13,307 nt of DNA, taken from assembly GCA_016933095.1 (NCBI GenBank), contig JAFGBP010000023.1, forward strand, positions 1 through 13,307. Direction: 5' to 3'. Under the pieces are notes generated by a model. The model did not search any database. It saw only the letters and a list, made by a program, of their open reading frames with translations, and was not told the origin of the DNA. Both the position numbers and the translations under genes were made by a program. Each line of letters opens with the position of its first letter. Position 1 is the stretch's first letter. Source of the stretch: Candidatus Woesearchaeota archaeon (GTDB lineage: Archaea > Nanobdellota > Nanobdellia > Woesearchaeales > SM23-78). Positions 5,171 to 11,269 of this stretch are shown here, in pieces.

Positions 5171-7055
5171 CGATATTCTCTGCTTCCTTGGCGTGGTCCT
5201 GGATGAACCTTTTCCTCGGCTCGACCTCTTCTCCCATGAGGACTGAGAATGTCTCGTCCGCTATGACTGCGTCCTCTATAGTTATCCTCTTGAGTGTCCT
5301 CGTGGCCGGATCCATGGTCGTGTCCCACAGCTGCTCAGGGTTCATCTCCCCAAGTCCCTTGTACCTCTGGACCACGACGTTGTCGCCCATCTCTTTTAGC
5401 GCTTCCACCTTCTCCTCCTCCGTCTGAACGTATCTCTTGTCCTTTCCCTTTCGCAGCTGATAAAGCGGCGGCTGAGCGATGTATAAGTATCCTTTCTCGA
5501 TGAGTTCTCTCATGTACCTGAAGAAGAATGTCATGAGAAGAGTGGCTATGTGATTGCCGTCCGTATCGGCATCAGTCATTATTATGATCTTGTGATATCG
5601 CAGCTTTGCAAGGTTGAATTCGTCCCCGATCCCGGTCCCCAGGGCCGTTATGATGGTTACGATCTCATTCGAGTTCATGACCTTGTTTATATTGGCCTTC
5701 TCGACATTAAGGATCTTTCCTCTTAAAGGAAGGATTGCCTGGTTTTCCTTGCTCCTAGCTTGCTTCGCACTCCCGCCAGCCGAGTCTCCCTCGACAAGGT
5801 ATATCTCGCACTTCGCAGGGTCGCGCTCCTGGCAGTCCGCCAGCTTCCCAGGAAGACTAGTGGATTCAAGCACGCTCTTCCTTCGAGTGAGCTCGCGAGC
5901 CTTCCTCGCAGCTTCTCTTGCCTTTGCAGCAAGAACTGCCTTCTCGACGATGCTTCTGGCTACCTTAGGGTTCTCTGCAAGGTAAGTGCCTAGCTTCTCG
6001 CTAAGCATCGAGTCCACTATTCCCTTAACATTAAGATTGCCAAGCTTGGTCTTGGTCTGGCCCTCGAACTGGGGGTGTGGTATCCTTAAGGATATCACTG
6101 CAGTCAAACCTTCCCGCACGTCATCACTTGACAGCTTGAACTCGCCGTTCTTCCCGCCGTAGTTCTTCTCAGCATAGTTGTTCAGAGTCCTCGTGAGTGC
6201 CGTCTTGAATCCTGAAATATGAGTTCCTCCCTCTACTGTGTTGATGTTGTTGACGAATGAGAAGACGTTCTCTGCGTAGGAGTTGTTGTACTGCATGGCG
6301 ATATCGAGCTCGATGTCATCCTTCCTTCCTTGGATATCAATTATTGTGTGGAGAGACTTCTTGTTCTTGTTCATGTACTCGACAAAGCTCGTTATTCCAC
6401 CTTCGTAGAACATCTCGGTGGTACGCTCGTTCTTCTCATCTATGAATATAATCTTCAGTCCTTTGTTGAGGAATGCGAGCTCCTTGAACCTGTTCTCTAA
6501 TATGTCTGCGGAATACTTGACCCCTTCCTCAAAAATCTCGTGGTCTGCCAGGAACTTGATCTTGGTGCCTCTCTCTTCGCCGCAAGTCCCCGCCTCCTTG
6601 AGAGGTGCCTTGGGGTTTCCCCTCTCGAACTCGATGTAGTGGACCTTTCCGTCGCGCTTAACCCAGACCTCGAGCCTTTCAGAGAGCGCGTTGACGCATG
6701 ATACTCCGACTCCATGCAGGCCTCCTGAGACCTTGTAGGAGTCCTTGTCGAACTTTCCTCCTGCGTGGAGCTTTGTCATGACGACCTCGACGGCGCTGAC
6801 TCCAAGCTTTGGGTGGATGTCTGTCGGGATCCCCCTCCCGTTGTCCTCGACGGTTATTGTCTCGTCCTTTCCAAGAGTGACTGTGATCTCGGTGCAGTGC
6901 CCTGCCATGGCTTCGTCTATGGAGTTATCTATGACCTCGTAGACAAGGTGGTGCAGGCCTCTTGAGCTGGTGCTCCCTATGTACATGGCCGGCCTCTTCC
7001 TTACCGCGTCCAGACCTGCCAGGATGGTTATCTTGCTTGCATCATACTTGTCCAT
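5163..7055 (-). CDS. gyrB: DNA gyrase subunit B
   Basis: This is the ATPase subunit of gyrase, which with GyrA introduces negative supercoils. The 630 residues match the short bacterial form (B. subtilis size) without the long Toprim insert of E. coli. The GHKL ATPase domain shows Glu40 and Asn44 (YEVIDNSIDEA), DNGRGIP at 71-77, the glycine lid GGLHGVGVS at 111-119 and QTKTKLGN at 333-340 with the transducer Lys337. The Toprim domain has EGDSAGGSA at 422-430, PLRGKILN at 443-450 and TDADTDG at 494-500. QRYKGLGEMNP at 563-573 closes the conserved core. The ATG at 7055 has GAGGT 5 bases upstream, and a TATA box lies at 7131-7139. gyrA is not next to it: lipoprotein B lies downstream and an unknown gene upstream. 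Archaeal gyrase is held to be of bacterial origin. Confidence 0.97.
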   Translation of the reverse strand: MDKYDASKITILAGLDAVRKRPAMYIGSTSSRGLHHLVYEVIDNSIDEAMAGHCTEITVTLGKDETITVEDNGRGIPTDIHPKLGVSAVEVVMTKLHAGGKFDKDSYKVSGGLHGVGVSCVNALSERLEVWVKRDGKVHYIEFERGNPKAPLKEAGTCGEERGTKIKFLADHEIFEEGVKYSADILENRFKELAFLNKGLKIIFIDEKNERTTEMFYEGGITSFVEYMNKNKKSLHTIIDIQGRKDDIELDIAMQYNNSYAENVFSFVNNINTVEGGTHISGFKTALTRTLNNYAEKNYGGKNGEFKLSSDDVREGLTAVISLRIPHPQFEGQTKTKLGNLNVKGIVDSMLSEKLGTYLAENPKVARSIVEKAVLAAKAREAARKARELTRRKSVLESTSLPGKLADCQERDPAKCEIYLVEGDSAGGSAKQARSKENQAILPLRGKILNVEKANINKVMNSNEIVTIITALGTGIGDEFNLAKLRYHKIIIMTDADTDGNHIATLLMTFFFRYMRELIEKGYLYIAQPPLYQLRKGKDKRYVQTEEEKVEALKEMGDNVVVQRYKGLGEMNPEQLWDTTMDPATRTLKRITIEDAVIADETFSVLMGEEVEPRKRFIQDHAKEAENIDI

Positions 7056-7130
7056 TTCCTACCTCTTATAATCATTGCTTTGAGTGTGTTTCTCCGTCGA
7101 GAAAATCCATGTTTTTGGAAAGAATCAAGG

Positions 7131-7139
7131 TTTATATAC
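7131..7139 (-). promoter_or_regulatory. TATA box of gyrB
   Basis: The minus strand reads GTATATAAA, preceded by an A-rich stretch that could serve as a BRE, about 80 bases before the gyrB ATG. A start near 7109 gives a leader of about 54 bases, longer than for the other genes here, leaving room for control of gyrB. Confidence 0.6.
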
Positions 7140-7166
7140 TTTGTTGTTTTTGGCACTCTTAGGGAG

Positions 7167-7179
7167 CGCTTTACAAGCG
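7167..7179 (-). terminator. Hairpin abutting the stop of the unknown gene
   Basis: CGCTT-GTA-AAGCG on the minus strand is a 5-bp stem with a 3-base loop that starts one base after the TAG at 7183-7181. No T-run follows. It is short but positioned like the other stop-linked hairpins. Confidence 0.35.
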
Positions 7180-7180
7180 T

Positions 7181-8026
7181 CTATTGATCCTTTCGCATCC
7201 CACGAATCTCAATCTCCCTATCGATATTCTCAGCTTCTGAATTGAGAAACATCCTTATCAGCCTCTCTCGTTGGCCTGTGCCTTTTTTGTGGACAGGATG
7301 GCTTTCCGAAAGGGCCTCCATAAGTATTTCTTCAATGAATTCATTGGTCGTGTCGGGTACGAGACTCATCTGGTTTGGCCTGGTGATCCCTGCGTATAGC
7401 TTGCCAATCTGCGCCTCCACTGCGCGGTATTCGGAGAAAGACGCACTGGTAGACATGGCGCCTGATAGCAACACCTTGTTTGCGAGGTTCTGATCCATCT
7501 CCTGGATGCTCGGAAGGATGCCTTCCTTGAGCCTTATCTCGGTCTGGTAATGCTCTTCACTCCTGCGAACAAGCGTGATATAGAGCTTATAGGGCTTGAT
7601 GGAAGAATTTCCTTTTGCTTTCGATTCTATGATTTTCAGGTCCTTATCGAGCAGGATGGCGGTCAGTACGTGCAGATATTCTGATCCTGCAAATTTCGGC
7701 TCCGGGTTGATGTAGTTTCGGAGTATATCCCTTTGGGGACTGTTCTCTTTGGAATATTCCTCTATGAGACTCTTGTCCAGTTCTAGGAGCATAGTATCTA
7801 AGAGGTTATTAGGGTTGTTGGTCTTTATCAGTGTTTGCGCAGTGTTTTTCAGGTATTCAAGGGTTTTTTCTTTGGAGGGTACGCGGTATCTTTCCATCAG
7901 GAAGGCCTCTGCCATCTTCTCTTCAGAACCGTCCAAAGAATATAACTTGTGATGATGCGCAGAGGTGAGCCTGCTTGTATATAGCCTGTTAGGTATGATT
8001 GTTTCATGTCCTGGAATGATTATCAT
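7181..8026 (-). CDS. Hypothetical cytoplasmic protein, family unknown
   Basis: The product is not recognised. It has about 281 residues, with no signal peptide, membrane helix or cysteine cluster. The sequence is polar and probably mostly helical. It opens with MIIIPGHETIIP and a His-rich AHHHK segment, and has a Glu/Leu-rich helical middle. A weaker beta-like stretch near the centre (KPYKLYITLVRR) is the only place a conserved core is suggested. The ATG at 8026 is preferred because AGGAGG lies 8 bases upstream. An in-frame ATG at 8056 would add 10 residues but has a poor ribosome site. It follows map by about 48 bases with no promoter seen between, so the two are probably co-transcribed. The C-terminus reads EAENIDREIEI, by chance or otherwise close to the last residues of GyrB. 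Confidence 0.75.
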   Translation of the reverse strand: MIIIPGHETIIPNRLYTSRLTSAHHHKLYSLDGSEEKMAEAFLMERYRVPSKEKTLEYLKNTAQTLIKTNNPNNLLDTMLLELDKSLIEEYSKENSPQRDILRNYINPEPKFAGSEYLHVLTAILLDKDLKIIESKAKGNSSIKPYKLYITLVRRSEEHYQTEIRLKEGILPSIQEMDQNLANKVLLSGAMSTSASFSEYRAVEAQIGKLYAGITRPNQMSLVPDTTNEFIEEILMEALSESHPVHKKGTGQRERLIRMFLNSEAENIDREIEIRGMRKDQ

Positions 8027-8034
8027 ACTCCTAT

Positions 8035-8040
8035 CCTCCT
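8035..8040 (-). promoter_or_regulatory. Shine-Dalgarno site choosing the 8026 start
   Basis: AGGAGG on the minus strand lies 8 bases before the ATG at 8026 and inside the 10-codon extension from 8056. The upstream ATG has only a weak GAAGC, so the inner start is favoured. Confidence 0.6.
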
Positions 8041-8074
8041 TTTTATTCTTCTCCATTTTTAGCTTCAGTTCTGT

Positions 8075-8998
8075 TTACCGGTTCTTACTGGATCTCGTGG
8101 TAACAATAGGCTCGTCCTTCACGATCACTGTGTGCTCGTGCTGGCTCACTAGGCCATGCGCCTTGTCAGGCAGCGGAGGATACTCGTGCAGGACTCCCAA
8201 GTTCTTAAGCTCCCGCAAGGCCATTGCTGTCTTTCCAGGGCCGTGCTTTGCGACTAGCCAGCGCTTAGTAAATGGCAGGCCGTTGTAGCCAACAATGGTC
8301 TTCAGCACTTCTCGGGTCATCGGGCTTCTCACAGGCCTTGTTTCCTGTACTGCGTAGATCGTCGCGTTTGCGCTCTCATAGATCATTCCCGCCCCTGTCG
8401 AGGCGAATGGCTCTATCGCTATTGCCTGGTCCTCGTGCAGGACTTCGTTTGTAGGCGCCTCGAAGTTAGGCACGCTTGGAGAATCATGGATGACGAATTT
8501 TCCCAACCCATGGCCTGAGAGATTAACAACTGGATTAAAGCCTCTTGACTTTATCTCTTTCTCGATAGCTTTTCCGATCTCGACGAGGGGCGTTCCTGGT
8601 TTTGCGAGCTTTAGGGCTGCTTCGAGGGCTGCTTTGGATGCTTCCTTGAGCAATTCCAGTTTCTTGTCTTCCTCTGCGTCACCTGTGGGTATCACGACTG
8701 TTCTGGCAGTGTCGGCAACGTATCCGTCAATGTGCACTCCGAGGTCAAGCTTCGCTACGTCTCCTTTCTTGAAAACAGTCTCCTCGTCAGGGCCTGCGCA
8801 GTAGTGCGCGGCGACGTCGTTCAGGCTGATCTGGGGTGGGAAGGCGAAGTCTCCTCCTAGCGCCAGGATCTTGGCCTCTATCTGCTCGAGGACTTCTAGC
8901 ATGCTCGCTCCTTCCACTATTAATGTGCAGCCGTAATCGAGCGCCTGGCCTGCTATCTTTCCTGCTTTTACGTATGCGTCAAGGATTTCCTGCTCCAT
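8075..8998 (-). CDS. map: Methionine aminopeptidase, type II (archaeal)
   Basis: The enzyme removes the N-terminal Met from new proteins in the cytoplasm using two metal ions. All five metal ligands of the pita-bread fold are visible: Asp85 (KLDLGVHIDG), Asp96 (ADTART), His163 (SGHGLG), Glu196 (AIEPFA) and Glu288 (QHEHT). The substrate-side histidines His65 and His171 are also present. The insert of about 60 residues between His171 and the last Glu marks type II. At 307 residues it has the archaeal length, without the eukaryotic N-terminal domain. The ATG at 8998 lacks a good Shine-Dalgarno, but a TATA box at 9021-9029 would put the transcript start at or next to the ATG, so the mRNA is probably leaderless. 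The unknown gene downstream is close enough to share this transcript. Confidence 0.97.
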   Translation of the reverse strand: MEQEILDAYVKAGKIAGQALDYGCTLIVEGASMLEVLEQIEAKILALGGDFAFPPQISLNDVAAHYCAGPDEETVFKKGDVAKLDLGVHIDGYVADTARTVVIPTGDAEEDKKLELLKEASKAALEAALKLAKPGTPLVEIGKAIEKEIKSRGFNPVVNLSGHGLGKFVIHDSPSVPNFEAPTNEVLHEDQAIAIEPFASTGAGMIYESANATIYAVQETRPVRSPMTREVLKTIVGYNGLPFTKRWLVAKHGPGKTAMALRELKNLGVLHEYPPLPDKAHGLVSQHEHTVIVKDEPIVTTRSSKNR

Positions 8999-9020
8999 AC
9001 GCTCTAGAAGTGCGTTTATC

Positions 9021-9029
9021 TAATAAAAA
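9021..9029 (-). promoter_or_regulatory. TATA box of map, predicting a leaderless mRNA
   Basis: TTTTTATTA on the minus strand is centred 27 bases upstream of the map ATG, so transcription would start at about the first base of the start codon. This agrees with the missing ribosome binding site. Confidence 0.55.
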
Positions 9030-9050
9030 GTTTGTTGATTTGACCTCTTT

Positions 9051-9093
9051 TCAGCCCTTACCGGCTGATCCTCCCTTCTCATTCCCTGAGAAG
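9051..9093 (-). terminator. Tandem hairpins at the acetyltransferase stop
   Basis: On the minus strand, CTTCTC (9093-9088) pairs with GAGAAG (9080-9075) across a 7-base loop. The TGA stop (9081-9079) runs from the loop into the 3' arm. Six bases further on, TCAGCC (9068-9063) pairs with GGCTGA (9056-9051) across 6 bases. So there are two perfect 6-bp stems in a row, with the T-run of the map TATA box about 20 bases later. Confidence 0.5.
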
Positions 9094-9561
9094 TATCTCC
9101 TGCCCTATTTCCCTTCCGAGCTTCTTTGCGAGCGCTTTTCCTTCTTCGCTGTAGCCCCAGGCAAATAGTTTTGCTCCTGGTAACGTTGGGGCTTTCTCTA
9201 TGGATTCCTTGAGGAGCTCAAGGGCCATCCCTTGCCTCCTGCATTCCGGCAGTACGAATGCGGCTGCAAGGTAGAGCGCGTCGTAGCTGTCCTGCGGCTT
9301 TGTCTGGAGCAGGAGCTCTTTCTCGCTCATCTGCTTGGCCAGGAATCTCTCCATGAGCTCTCTTGTCGTTGGTATGGTGAGCGCCCATCCCTGCAGGGTC
9401 CCGTTGTGGGCTAGCCTGTATGCCAGGGCGTCCGGATTAAGGGCTTCTATCCGTTTCCACGAGTCCATCGATACTTGTATCTGGTCTTGGTCCTCTGCTG
9501 TCTTAAAGTACTTCTCGGCCTGGTGCATTGCCTGCTCTAGAACTGTGCTATCCATAAACAT
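9079..9561 (-). CDS. GNAT-family N-acetyltransferase (probable)
   Basis: GNAT enzymes move an acetyl group from acetyl-CoA to an amine. The substrate cannot be told here. The 160-residue length fits a single GNAT domain. The key evidence is motif A: a hydrophobic strand (ALYLAAAFV, 95-103), then a turn and CRRQGMALELL at 107-117, a R/Q-x-x-G-x-A pyrophosphate loop with Ala in place of the last Gly. A later strand and helix (KLFAWG, then EEGKALAKKLG) fit motif B. The N-terminal half is more diverged. No ribosome site precedes the ATG at 9561. The TATA box at 9578-9587 predicts a start near 9555, which matches the third codon, also ATG, so a leaderless mRNA starting at Met3 is just as likely. 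It has its own promoter and ends in tandem hairpins, so it looks monocistronic. Confidence 0.75.
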   Translation of the reverse strand: MFMDSTVLEQAMHQAEKYFKTAEDQDQIQVSMDSWKRIEALNPDALAYRLAHNGTLQGWALTIPTTRELMERFLAKQMSEKELLLQTKPQDSYDALYLAAAFVLPECRRQGMALELLKESIEKAPTLPGAKLFAWGYSEEGKALAKKLGREIGQEILLRE

Positions 9562-9577
9562 GGTGTGTGAGAATGAA

Positions 9578-9587
9578 GTATAAAAAA
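9578..9587 (-). promoter_or_regulatory. TATA box of the acetyltransferase, also a T6 run
   Basis: TTTTTTATAC on the minus strand sits about 22-27 bases before the two candidate ATGs (9561, 9555), fitting a leaderless transcript. The T6 run lies about 37 bases past the receiver gene stop, so it may also end that transcript. Confidence 0.5.
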
Positions 9588-9623
9588 GTTTTTGAAAATC
9601 CGCGGGCGCGTCGTTTTTTCTGC

Positions 9624-10025
9624 TTATTGGCGCTTGTCAGATCCTAAGTATGATCTTACTGTATTTACCAATGTATCTATGCTGATTGGTTTTGTCAGTA
9701 TCAGGGGCCGGTGCTCGTCAGGAATGCTTCTTAGCTCCTTCATTACGTCTTCTGGAAGGCCGCTCATGAAGACGAATCGGTCTGTATATTCAGGTCTTGT
9801 CTTGACGGTCTCTAGGTAAACCTGAACTCCGCTCATCGCGCATTTGAGGTTGTTGTCGCTGAGCACCAACTCGTATTGGCCTTCTTGTCCAAGTAGGTCA
9901 AGGGCTTCTTTGGCGTCGGCCGCGGTGTGAATGGTGAGACTAGGATACTCGCTCTTTAGGATTATGGTAAAGAATTCGCGGTTGCTTCTTTCGTCGTCTA
10001 TTATCAACATTGAAATATCACCCAT
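9624..10025 (-). CDS. Stand-alone response-regulator receiver domain (CheY-like)
   Basis: This single receiver domain accepts phosphate from a histidine kinase and should change partner binding. The 133 residues cover one REC fold and nothing more. Asp10 and Asp11 form the acidic pocket (LIIDDE), Asp57 is the phospho-acceptor (LVLSDNN), Ser88 is the switch Ser/Thr (FMSGL) and Lys112 is the conserved Lys (TKPIS). All the key residues are present, so it should be active. No output domain, kinase or chemotaxis gene is in the window, so its partner is unknown. The ATG at 10025 has AAGGAGATGA upstream, with 11 bases between AGGAG and the ATG. An inner ATG at codon 6 is less likely. It follows the signal peptidase by 65 bases. 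An AT-rich box near 10061-10070 is too close to the ribosome site to be a convincing promoter. Confidence 0.9.
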   Translation of the reverse strand: MGDISMLIIDDERSNREFFTIILKSEYPSLTIHTAADAKEALDLLGQEGQYELVLSDNNLKCAMSGVQVYLETVKTRPEYTDRFVFMSGLPEDVMKELRSIPDEHRPLILTKPISIDTLVNTVRSYLGSDKRQ

Positions 10026-10085
10026 TTTTATTTCATCTCCTTTTCTCTTGTTTTTGTATGTCTTTTATTGTGTGTGGATTGTTAT

Positions 10086-10116
10086 GAGTTCTAGTATATT
10101 ATCGCGACTACGACTC
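10086..10116 (-). terminator. Stop-codon hairpin of the signal peptidase gene
   Basis: On the minus strand GAGT pairs with ACTC, and inside it TAGT with ACTA, separated by a 2x2 internal loop and closed by an 11-base loop. The TAG stop (10093-10091) overlaps the end of the inner 3' arm. At 4+4 bp it is modest, and no T-run follows. Confidence 0.35.
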
Positions 10117-10654
10117 TCTTGATCTGCTCGAACCTTATCTTTCCTGGGTCTGATGCGGGATTGTTGTCGCCTTTTAGTATGAAGTAGATGCCGTTCTCGT
10201 CTTCTCCTTTGTATACGATCCTGTGGATGATGAGTCCGTCTGCGTATTCGCTCTCGTAGGCGACGATGTCGCCTACGTACAGGTCGTCGACTGATTCTGG
10301 CTTGACTTCGATGGCGTTGGCTCCTTTGTCGATCACCGGGTCCATGGAGTTTGTGTCTGTGAAGGTCGCCCATTCTGCTCCTTGGATGTTTAGCAGGACA
10401 CGCTCGTTGTTGACGAGTATCTGGTCTTCTTTCACTCTGTCTCCTGGCGAATCTACTTCTGGGATTTTGATGTTTCCGTCTCCTATTCCGAGAAGTTTTC
10501 CTATGTAGCCTGTCTCCTTGTATTCATATCCTCCTTCTGCGTTGTTTGCTGGAAGGACTAGGTCTTTCTCTGCTGAGACTATGTTGGAGTAGATGTTGGC
10601 TGCAGCTATCCCTAGCAAGAATACGAGTGTGATTGTTATTATCTTTTGGAACAT
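10091..10654 (-). CDS. Signal peptidase I-like serine protease (S26, archaeal type)
   Basis: This is a membrane-anchored peptidase that should cut signal peptides from exported proteins outside the membrane. One N-terminal helix (about 4-24) anchors it. The catalytic Ser is Ser103 in TNSMDP. The partner is His144 (IIHRIV), as in archaeal and ER signal peptidases, not the bacterial Lys. GDNN with Asp163 is the third conserved box. Between anchor and Ser there are about 75 residues, including SPGDRVKEDQI, longer than in the smallest archaeal enzymes. I associate this layout with DPANN archaea. The protein ends soon after the last strand with no second helix. GGGGGAT lies upstream of the ATG and a TATA box lies at 10705-10712. 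It would serve Sec-type substrates. The four lipoproteins nearby need a different enzyme. Confidence 0.88.
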   Translation of the reverse strand: MFQKIITITLVFLLGIAAANIYSNIVSAEKDLVLPANNAEGGYEYKETGYIGKLLGIGDGNIKIPEVDSPGDRVKEDQILVNNERVLLNIQGAEWATFTDTNSMDPVIDKGANAIEVKPESVDDLYVGDIVAYESEYADGLIIHRIVYKGEDENGIYFILKGDNNPASDPGKIRFEQIKRVVVAIIY

Positions 10655-10704
10655 CGTCTTATCCCCCGATTTCGGATGTGTTCTGGTTGTACTGTGCTTT
10701 CGGC

Positions 10705-10712
10705 TTTATAAA
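10705..10712 (-). promoter_or_regulatory. TATA box of the signal peptidase gene
   Basis: TTTATAAA lies about 55 bases before the ATG, predicting a leader of about 28 bases that contains the GGGGGAT ribosome site. Confidence 0.65.
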
Positions 10713-10739
10713 TCTTTCGATTTTGATACTACTAGAAAG

Positions 10740-10793
10740 TAAAAACAAAAACTTTTGGGTTGTTCCTGGTCTGCAGGATCAGCGCCTGTAGAC
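10740..10793 (-). terminator. Stop-codon hairpin plus U-tract terminator
   Basis: On the minus strand GTCTACAGG (10793-10785) pairs with CCTGCAGAC (10777-10769), with one A-C mismatch in the middle (4+4 bp). The 7-base loop holds the TGA stop. Sixteen bases later comes TTTTTGTTTTT (10752-10742). Hairpin plus T-tract makes this the most complete terminator in the window. Confidence 0.65.
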
Positions 10794-11192
10794 TGTGTCG
10801 GACGGGTAGTCAAGAATGTCGACAAGAGTGGCCTTCTCCCCGATGATATTATCGGACTGCTGAGGATGACCCTTTCCAAACCAGTGGAACGTACCGTCTT
10901 CCCCGCCAAGGACATACTTGATGATGACCCTGTTGTCCCTGTAATGCTTCCAGGACTTGACATGTGCTTCCCGCATCCCATCCTGTTGGTTGCCTATGGC
11001 CAGCCTTTCGCCTTGACTGTTGTATCCTATGTAGAACTTCGACTGGTCCTCACAGTCCCTTCCGACGAATATTGGATGCTTATTGAGTCCGTCTATCTCC
11101 AGGTTTTCTCCTTTGACAAGGATGCTGATATCAGACTTCCGGTCCCCTGCTTCCTCTTTCTTCTTTGGCAATGGTATTGTTATATTCTTCAA
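10779..11192 (-). CDS. Hypothetical protein, TTG start, family unknown
   Basis: The product is not recognised. It has 137 residues, is soluble, with no signal peptide or membrane helix. The first 20 residues are charged and Pro/Lys-rich. The rest alternates short beta-like strands (PIFVGRD, KFYIGY, RVIIKYV) with turns and aromatic/His clusters (VKSWKHYRD, TFHWFGKGHP), which suggests a small beta-rich domain. The start codon is TTG at 11192-11190: GGGGGAT lies 5 bases upstream and no other in-frame start exists before Met73. It follows the Tat-type lipoprotein gene by 54 bases with no promoter or terminator visible between them, so the pair is likely one operon. A shared role at the cell surface is possible but not shown. 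It ends in a clear terminator. Confidence 0.7.
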   Translation of the reverse strand: MKNITIPLPKKKEEAGDRKSDISILVKGENLEIDGLNKHPIFVGRDCEDQSKFYIGYNSQGERLAIGNQQDGMREAHVKSWKHYRDNRVIIKYVLGGEDGTFHWFGKGHPQQSDNIIGEKATLVDILDYPSDTVYRR

Positions 11193-11195
11193 TTT

Positions 11196-11203
11196 CTATC
11201 CCC
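11196..11203 (-). promoter_or_regulatory. Ribosome binding site that supports the TTG start
   Basis: GGGGGATA on the minus strand lies 4 bases before TTG (11192). The same eight bases lie 5 bases before the signal peptidase ATG. GGGGG can pair with the CCUCC of 16S rRNA through one G-U pair. Confidence 0.5.
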
Positions 11204-11225
11204 CTCTTGCTGTTCTTGATTTATT

Positions 11226-11269
11226 GATTATTTCTTATTGCTTTTCTTATTGCGGATTATTTCTTGTTG
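11226..11269. repeat. Imperfect direct repeat across the Tat lipoprotein stop
   Basis: GATTATTTCTTATTG (11226-11240) recurs as GATTATTTCTTGTTG (11255-11269) with one change and a period of 29 bases. A third, shorter TTCTTATTG lies between them. The right copy encodes the last residues of the lipoprotein and the stop codon falls between copies. This looks like slippage or a small tandem duplication that may have moved the stop. Confidence 0.55.

Noticed and set aside
4675..5328. A 217-residue version of lipoprotein B starting inside gyrB
   Set aside because: The first 82 codons overlap gyrB in another frame and are His/Arg/Gly-rich noise. A perfect GGAGGTGA site and the signal peptide fix the start at 5082.
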